NCBI GenBank assembly: GCA_001972305.1
Contig: BDDD01000307.1
Location: 368,736-432,735, forward strand
From: Cephalotus follicularis
Taxonomy: Eukaryota; Streptophyta; Magnoliopsida; Oxalidales; Cephalotaceae
Reading direction: 5' to 3'
DNA length: 64,000 nucleotides
The position numbers and the translations under genes were made by a program. Shown here one piece after another: positions 57,492 to 64,000 of the stretch (position 1 is the stretch's first letter; each line of letters opens with the position of its first letter). The notes below the pieces were generated by a model. It was not told the origin of the DNA and did no database searches. It saw only the letters and a list, made by a program, of their open reading frames with translations.

Positions 57492-60434
57492 TGACACGCC
57501 CCTTTCCCGAGCACTCTCGCCCGAGGACCGCCGTGCCAGGTGGAAGGATCCCCCACCTGGATCCCTAACCAAAACCCCAATAAACAAAGACTAGCACTAA
57601 GGCCAAGGGCAGGCGTTAAAACACGCTGCCGAGGAGAGCCACGCTCCTTAGGCCAAACACACCTAAGGCATAGAAACATGAAATGCCCATGCACAAGGAA
57701 ACAACAACGTTTAACATAAGCTAAGCTTGGGATCAACACAAGGGCCCGGGGACAAACGCCATGCATGGGACAACTACTCGAGGTCCCACCAATACTCAAC
57801 TTACACTAAGGAGATGAAATCTCACCTCAGCCTAGTACCCAAGGGATCCACCATGGCTCACCCGACAAAACATCTTCGGGGGTCGAGCCAGTCCGAGGTC
57901 GGGAGGACGGTCAAAACTAAGGAAAACTTCTTACTCTCACTTAACACCTGCGAGCATGCCCGGGGACAAACACCCGGGGTTGCCACAAGACCTCAGCTTA
58001 GGGTCAACAAACCTGAGCTACAGGGTCAACCTAAGGTTTGACTAACCATGAACATAGCCACCCCTTCCCCGGCATCTCAGCAGAGGTCCCACGCACAAAT
58101 GGCCCGGGGCATAAACATTGAAGTTTCACCAAGGGCAGGGCTGGGAAGACCTGCTCCTCTGCCCAGGGTAAAACGACCCCCGAACTCATACGTCGTCCCT
58201 GCACCCTAAGCGCTTAACATAAACAATGACAATGCCGGGTAAACAACTCATAACAACAAAGTATACAAAAACAACAAGTGAATTATATACGGTCCCGGGC
58301 AAAATGCCAAGGACCCACAACATCCAAGAAGTCATATACATGTTTACAAAAAGAGGATTTATAAGACATAAAAATCAACAAGTCTATACAACCCAAGAAT
58401 GTCCCCAAATGCATGAAGGTTCCCGTGGCCAAGGAGCCATCGTATGGTGCTGCATCAGGCGTCTACCTCTTTCAACATGCTATCATTACTGGATCTCAAG
58501 AACCCTGCTGCCCCGCTTCCTCTGCACACGAAACTGAGAGGGGATTAGTCCAACTGACTAGTGAGTAAGATCAAGGAATATCCTGGGCAAACCCACTTCC
58601 ACCGGGGTGCCAAGAGCCAAGGTGAACGTGCCCTGCCCCAATAGGGCCGAAGGACAACCCATATCAACTGCTCAACAAAACAAGGCAAAGGTGAAAATAT
58701 ACAAAGATATTGATAAAAAGGAAACCCGAGCAGACGTCAGAGCTACCAACTCAATGACCGACCTCAAGGAAAGAAGATAAACAATAGGTTATATATCAGA
58801 ACATGCCATGGATCCAAGGATCAACAAAAGATCATACTCTAAAGATCAACATTTATCAGGGGACTACTGGTACTGTATCAATCACAAGCACATTCAACAC
58901 ATGCACATGCACACATCATACTCACATACTTCCATAGCCAGAACCACCTCGGCAAGCACAAATAACAACTCCGTTGATGATCCATCAACGTGGTCATGGG
59001 CTACAGGATTGTACACATCCCTCATATACACATATAGATACCCACTTCGAAAGCACCGCATGAACATCGGTAGAAGGACTACGCAAGCACTCCTTCCCCG
59101 GTAATCACACGTTGGCGCACCTCACTTCATGAACATCGATCGAGGGGCTACGCAAGCCCACCCCCATCGGCAGTCATGAGCTCAGCACTACACCATATGA
59201 ACATCGATCGAGGAGCTACCTCGTTGGTAATCACATAGCGTTAGTATCGTCTAAGGGGCTCGCGAATCACCGCTCAGCTCTACCCTTGACGAGATGATAG
59301 AGGAGAACATCGGCTCAGAGGTAAGTGTATCACCACTTAGACTATCTCGTGACGACAATCTCATGCCCGATGACTCCATTATGGCCTTACCAGAGAAGAT
59401 AGAGGATCCTCGGCTGCCCCCACACATAATTCCATCTGAGACCAATGAAATGAACAGATCCGGGTATGGAACCCAGGCACAATCACACTCAACAGTTCAT
59501 CATAGACAATGGCACTGCTGAATGGAATAGGGATCGAACGCCCACTCCTCCATCAACCACAATAAGTCTCATACATAACCAAGTGACCAGTAACTAGTAA
59601 ACAGTACCCGAGGACAACAACACATGATATCAAAATAAAGCATGAATACTTAAACAGAAGGGGAAACAACAAGTTCAACCCAAGCATCGAGTCCTTAGCT
59701 CGGAAACAACAGTAATCACATGCAAAATCAACAGATTACAGGAGAAGAAATCCCAGTCAAAGATAATATCATGGAAGGGCATATAAACAGTAAACTCTCA
59801 GTTATCAATTGATAGAAAGAAGAACATCCCACTCACTAGTATTAGTAGCTTGCTCGGCTAGCTTCCTTGTTCTATGGACTCCGTGCCTAGATCCTCCTCT
59901 GCAAGACCAACACACAACAACGCTTAGCCACCTTGAACAAACAATTTTGAATTCATGCATGAACCACATACATCCATGGAAACCAAGGCGAAGCTCTTCC
60001 TCAGCCTCAAAGATCGTCTCAACACCAACAAAGCAACGTACCACAACGTACCGAGGAGAACTCTTACCTACTAGACGTGTAGACGGGTAAGGAAAGTCCC
60101 AGCCTCAAATAGCGATCGAAGATTCAGGAGAAGGATGAAGAAGAAAGAAGAAAGATGAAAGCTCACTCTCTCAAAATGCTTCTTCAGGCGTGAGATGATG
60201 GATGTGATGTCTGTCGAAAGCCAACTGCCAAGCTTCCTAAGTAAGCTTTGCACACTTCCCAACACCAATCAAATATCTCTTATCTCTTATCACATTGGGC
60301 CTCAACCAAGTCCAAAGCCAAACTAACACTTCTCCAAGAAAAGAGCCCAAGCCGTCCACAACCAAGGAGAAAAAGAAAAATTTCCCCCAAGCCCCAAACA
60401 TCAATTTACCCAAAAATTAATGCGGGTCGTTACA
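57492..60434 (-). mobile_element. Solo LTR of family F
   Basis: 2943 bp, starting TGACACGCCCC and ending GGTCGTTACA, flanked by a perfect ATGAA duplication (57487-57491 and 60435-60439). It is colinear with the left LTR of element F without insertion G. It results from recombination between the two LTRs of a former complete element. Donor-like CTA|GTGAGTGGGAT starts at 59836. It provides the uninterrupted target site that proves insertion G. Confidence 0.95.
58522..58561 (-). promoter_or_regulatory. Hairpin/branch-site/acceptor-like block (solo LTR F)
   Basis: TAGTC and GACTA arms, CTAATCCCCTCTCAG, then TTTCGTGTGCAG before AGGAAG. Single copy, unlike the duplicated block at 29320-29447. Confidence 0.5.
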
Positions 60435-61001
60435 ATGAAACTAAACAAGAAATTACAAGAACAATTAAAATAATTTGTAAGTAAAGAGAGAAGGGATAGA
60501 GAGAGTGCAAACACAATTTTATAGTGGTTCAGCCAATCTCTTGCCTACGTCCACTTTCCCAAGGTGGCTCCTTGAGTTTCCACTAGAATCCACTAGCACC
60601 CTTTGATTTTGGATAAAGAAAACACCTTACAAGTTTTTGGTTCACTCCCCACCGGGTTCACTCCATGTGACAATCCTACTAAGGGTTCACTACCCTTGAT
60701 TATCTCTCTAACGGTTCACTCACCTTATACAATGAAAAGATTGTAAAGATGTTTTGTGTATTTTATAATAACCTCTTGAAGGTTGGATATTGCCAAGTAA
60801 GGCTTACAAACAATAGCTCTCTAAGATAGGTTTTAAAATACTTGAACCAAGCTTCAGTATTGATTTGAAAGTTGTAGGAATGCTCTTGAGTTCCTTTGAA
60901 GAATAGAGAGTTATCATGCTATCTCTTATTTGGAATGATACCTCACTTTTGCTTAAATAGACATGCTCCAACGGATCTATTTTTAAACTTCAGTCCCAAT
61001 C

Positions 61002-61368
61002 CAGTCGACTGAATTTTCTTGGCAGTCGGCTGGAGCTGTTGGTGCATATTTAAAATAATAGTCATTGGAGAAGGCAGTAGGCTGGTTCATCTTGACAGTC
61101 GGCTATTTTTCCAAAACAGTCGGCTGGTGGAGGTAGAGACGACTCCCAAAAAGCTACTGGTCTAATCTTGACATTTGTTGATAGTCGGTTGGAGGATCTG
61201 GACAGTCGGTTATTTTCACTTGGCAGTCGCCTGGACCCTTGTTACAGTCGGCTGAATGTAGTGCAATTCCAGATTTTGGGATTCTTTGAAATTCCAGTCG
61301 GCTATTCAACCCAAACAGTCGGCTACTCAAACCAAACAGTCGGCTGTTCATCATGGGTAGTTGGCTGT
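61002..61368. repeat. CAGTCGGCTG palindrome cluster (copia LTR L)
   Basis: About twelve copies of AGTCGRCTG variants in a copia LTR, the same motif as in gypsy LTRs A and K. Confidence 0.8.
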
Positions 61369-61532
61369 TTTTGCCTGTATCTGTAGTTTTAAGCTTTGCA
61401 ACAACTTTGGACATAAAATCAAGTGAGTATATGAGTTTGTAAGTTATCAAAATATGCATACAAGTATTTCATGTTTGTTAATCATCGAAATATAACTCTT
61501 TAACACATTTAAAGGGGTGGCAAAAGTCAGCA

Positions 61533-61880
61533 ATCTCCACCTTTTTGATGATTGACAAAACATAACTAATTTTGCATAATTTTGACAAATTTATCACTTA
61601 AGTCCACTAATATTAACTAAACTCCAATAAGTCAAGTCTAGGATATTTGTCAAAGTGATGGAGCAACATAATTCATATAGGATAATGCATACTTAAAAAA
61701 TTCTCCCACTTTTTGTATGCATAGTCAAATTAAATAAAAGACAACAACATTTTTGACTCTATATAAACTATCCCCCTTTTTGTCAAACAACAAAAATATA
61801 GTTATGATCCCCCTTAGCCAAAGCATATGTTTAAGCATTAACAAAGTGCTTGAGCAACAAAGCTCCCCCTTAACGAATGC
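61533..61880 (-). other. Polypurine tract and additional purine tracts of element L
   Basis: The minus strand reads AAAAAGGTGGAGAT next to the LTR, preceded by further tracts near 61703, 61769, 61806 and 61861, such as AAAAAGGGGGATAG. Multiple polypurine tracts are a reported trait of Sireviruses (from memory). Confidence 0.7.
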
Positions 61881-62203
61881 ATACATAAATTCAATTCCAA
61901 TGAAGAGATTAATTATTTAGGGAGAGGAAATACTAAGCATTGACAACAATGCACAATGGCAAATTTAGGAGAGCAAATTACAAAACACCTTCATTTCATA
62001 AACACACTAATAAGTTCATTACATAATCAAAGTGAAAATTCATTACATACACAACTTCAAGATCATCTCACAATAAAACTACAAGTTCACTTTCATCACA
62101 AACTACAAGAAAAAACATGATATGCATGAAATATCGCTCAAGATGATCCGAGAGGTGGGTCCTGAGGATAGACATTTTGAAGCATTTGGATCACTTGAGC
62201 CAT

Positions 62204-63260
62204 TCATGCATCTTGCGTATCGAGGCGATCGTAGATTTGATCCACTCTTCCTCTAATGTATTCAATGTTGGCTTGGGCTAAATCCGTCCTTGCTTGAAGT
62301 GACTCCATGGTAGGTCTACAACCTCCACTACTACTCCCTCCAACATTCAGCCTCATTTCAAATCGATCCCCGTCATCTTCTTCTTCTTCTTCTTCTTCCA
62401 CGTTATCTCCACCAATACCAACACCCGGTTCCCTCACGGGTGCTCATCTACCGGTTGTTGCTTCACCCATAAACCATATTCAAACTTGATATTGTAACGC
62501 TTAAGTCCAGATTTGTTTATTAGTTGCTTGGTTTTAGGTTTGACATTGTGTTCATCCTCTATACTGAAGCTAGAATCCTACTAATAAGCATAGGATAGGG
62601 AAGATGATTTGGTCTAGATAAAATGTGGTTAACTATGAGATACGGAAGGTTAACAAGAGTCCCATTTTTTATACAAGCCACTAATTTGAGGACTCGCTCG
62701 GATGGTAGTGTATATGAGCCCTCTCTAGGAAACAAAGTATTAGTGACAAACAATAAGAGTATGCGAGTAGCAATGGGCAAGTGGCTGCTAGTAACGGTCA
62801 TAAGTGGATTGAAATTGGACCGTTCTAAGCAAATTTCCAAAGCATCAGATTTTTCAATATCATTTAAGTGAGTGATACCGGTGCATGGAATTCCTAAGGT
62901 TTCAGCAATAAAATCAGGGGTAATTTCAACAACATCGCCAATAACAAAGGGTTTTGCTACACAACTAGTGGTTTTTTCAAGATTAGCATAGAAAAGTTTT
63001 ACTAACATAGGGTAAATTAGGTGAGATGAACACAAATAGTCAAACCAACCCGAATGTTCAAGCCAAGACCTAATAGAAGCTATATTGCTAATCAAAATCT
63101 CTCTATCTAACAATTTTTTGTTATGCAGCTTTACTAAAATTAGGATGGAATTATACCTTTCTTCATTTTCCTTGGAGAGAAAAAGGTCATCATAAAAAAT
63201 GCTCACTAGGTTTGAGCTTCTCTGCTTGGTTCCAATGCTTTTCCTCTTCTTGGACGCCAT
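62204..63260 (-). pseudogene. PF20167-like ORF of copia element L (frameshifted)
   Basis: It starts MASKKRKSIGTKQRS at 63260. The first frame runs to 62559 with SIRSWLEHSGWFDYLCS, YPMLVKLFYANLE, FVIGDVVEITPDFIAETLGI and LLLFVTNTLFPREGSYTLPS. This pattern (surface residue H-x-GW, FYANL, then a G/E-rich LGIP motif) is that of the 'putative plant transposon protein' family PF20167. A frameshift at about 62560 moves to SIEDEHNVKPKTKQL, then an acidic run of Glu/Asp near 62380 and a C-terminal coiled-coil-like end IRGRVDQIYDRLDTQ to 62204. Function is unknown. Its place between pol and 3' LTR corresponds to the envelope-like slot of Sireviruses. Length is about 350 residues. The family name is from memory. 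Confidence 0.75.
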
Positions 63261-63368
63261 GGAAATCAGTGGGAGCAAATTTTTGGAGAAGGTTTAGGGT
63301 TTTGATAGTGTTTAGAGGAGAGAGTTTGAGACAAAGAGGGAAAAATCGCGTTCATAAAAAACTGATTC

Positions 63369-64000
63369 TGTAATGACCAGAATTTTCTTTGAAGATGTTA
63401 ATTATGGAAAGATCATTGCTATTGTGTAATTGACAAATATTTCAAGGGACTCGTAGTATGACCCTACGCTCGGGGGGTTCGGTGGTTCCGCTCCCCGATG
63501 AGCAGACGGGGGGTCCCGCTGCCTGGATAGCGAGCAGGGGTTCGGGGGCAGTACACCCAGAATAAAACTGAAATTAGTTATTACTTTGGACTGGAAATTC
63601 TGGCATAACCGCCTACGGTTCCAGGTAAAGAGTCAACACTTTGGTGGTAAACCGGTGACGCTTGGACCCCTTCTAATGGAGCTTTAAAGCAGTGCAACGG
63701 AAAATTGGACAAACCCCTCACACCGGCGATTCTTACTAGAAAGCGTCAGCGCTTTGGAGGCAACCGACGACGCTCTAAATGAAAGCTTCAACGCTTTGAC
63801 GTCAAGTGTTTTAGTTGACCTAGACGAGACCTTACAGCAGTTATGCTTTGCAAGAAAGTGTCAGCGCTTTAGTCGGGAAGTAAGTTGAAGAACTCCGGAT
63901 AAGCCCGTGACCGGCGACACTTAGGGATAAAGAGTCGACGCTTTGCCCTGTGTCAGGTGCATAATTTTATTTTTTATGTCACTTGAGGAGGAATTAAATG
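63369..64000 (+). mobile_element. Start of an LTR (element M), runs off the window
   Basis: It starts TGTAATGACCAGAATTTT at 63369, resembling the starts of LTRs K and C, which suggests plus orientation. The five bases before it (GATTC) may be the target duplication. It contains a GC-rich part (63455-63555) and AAAGCGTCAGCGCTTT-type palindromes at 63630-63950, similar to 38888-39000. No coding region is seen. The inserted site lies about 110 bp upstream of the ORF of element L. Confidence 0.65.

Larger units (their letters stand above)
57423..61532 (-). repeat. 3' LTR of element L, interrupted by solo LTR F
   Basis: About 1.16 kb without the solo LTR. It has a CAGTCGGCTG palindrome cluster at 61002-61368 and the copia block near 60515-60600 that matches LTR I. 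Assignment as an LTR rests on its TG...CA ends, the adjacent purine tract and the shared block; the second copy is outside the window. Confidence 0.75.
57423..63368 (-). mobile_element. Element L: Sirevirus-like copia element, 3' end (minus strand)
   Basis: In element orientation: a PF20167-like ORF (63260 down to about 62204), a region with several purine tracts (61533-61880), and the 3' LTR (61532 down to 57423), which contains a solo LTR F. The LTR termini are TGCTGACTTTTG and TTTTTCACA, so TG...CA. The base block CACAA (57418-57422) would be the target duplication. Gag and pol lie right of the window, past insertion M at 63369. Confidence 0.82.

Overview
This window is a block of nested LTR retrotransposons from a plant nuclear genome, most likely an angiosperm with large heterochromatic repeats. 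The evidence is Ty3/gypsy polyproteins ending in a chromodomain (Tekay/Del-type chromovirus layout), Sirevirus-type Ty1/copia remnants, primer-binding sites complementary to plant initiator tRNA-Met, and 5-bp target-site duplications (TSDs) around most insertions. I found no host gene, tRNA, rRNA, CRISPR array or bacterial feature. A run of 707 N marks an assembly gap. The species cannot be named from the sequence.

Left half (1-28063). An older repeat X survives as three pieces (774-2120, 9318-10071, 27742-28063). It was split by element A (2121-9317, TSD GAAAG) and element B (10072-27741, TSD GGTGT/GGCGT), and is abutted on the left by LTR E (1-773). A and B are non-autonomous: each has two LTRs of about 2.9 kb, a broken gag with two zinc knuckles, and no pol. 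Inside the gag of B sits element C (14055-24184, perfect TSD AATTC), an autonomous-type chromovirus whose protease, reverse transcriptase, RNase H, integrase and chromodomain are read in one open frame. Its gag carries two stops and a frameshift, and one LTR contains the gap.

Middle (28289-42411). Element F is an old chromovirus with many stops. Its left LTR contains a solo LTR, G (30752-33403, TSD CACAC), and its right LTR is cut to 55 bp. Next to it lies J, a still more decayed chromovirus pol on the minus strand.

Right half (about 42412-64000). J is broken by Sirevirus-like copia element I. The LTR of I holds H (42967-49822, TSD ATAGG), a third gag-only element. The protein-coding part of I is cut by chromovirus K (51776-57422, plus strand). 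K is cut by a second Sirevirus-like element L (minus strand, with a PF20167-like ORF). The LTR of L carries a solo LTR of family F (57492-60434, TSD ATGAA), and its interior is entered by a new LTR, M (from 63369). The order of insertion is therefore J, I, K, L, then F-solo and M, with H in I.

Two patterns cross family borders. First, all seven chromovirus-type LTR families that can be read there (A, B, C, E, F, H, K) carry a short block that looks like a branch site plus 3' splice acceptor, folded into a hairpin whose stem covaries between two sub-lineages. Six of them also have a conserved GT donor-like site 1.1-1.6 kb upstream, which suggests an intron inside the LTR. Second, many LTRs, gypsy and copia alike, contain arrays of short palindromes centred on TCGA, in two flavours: CAGTCGACTG and GCGTCGACGC.
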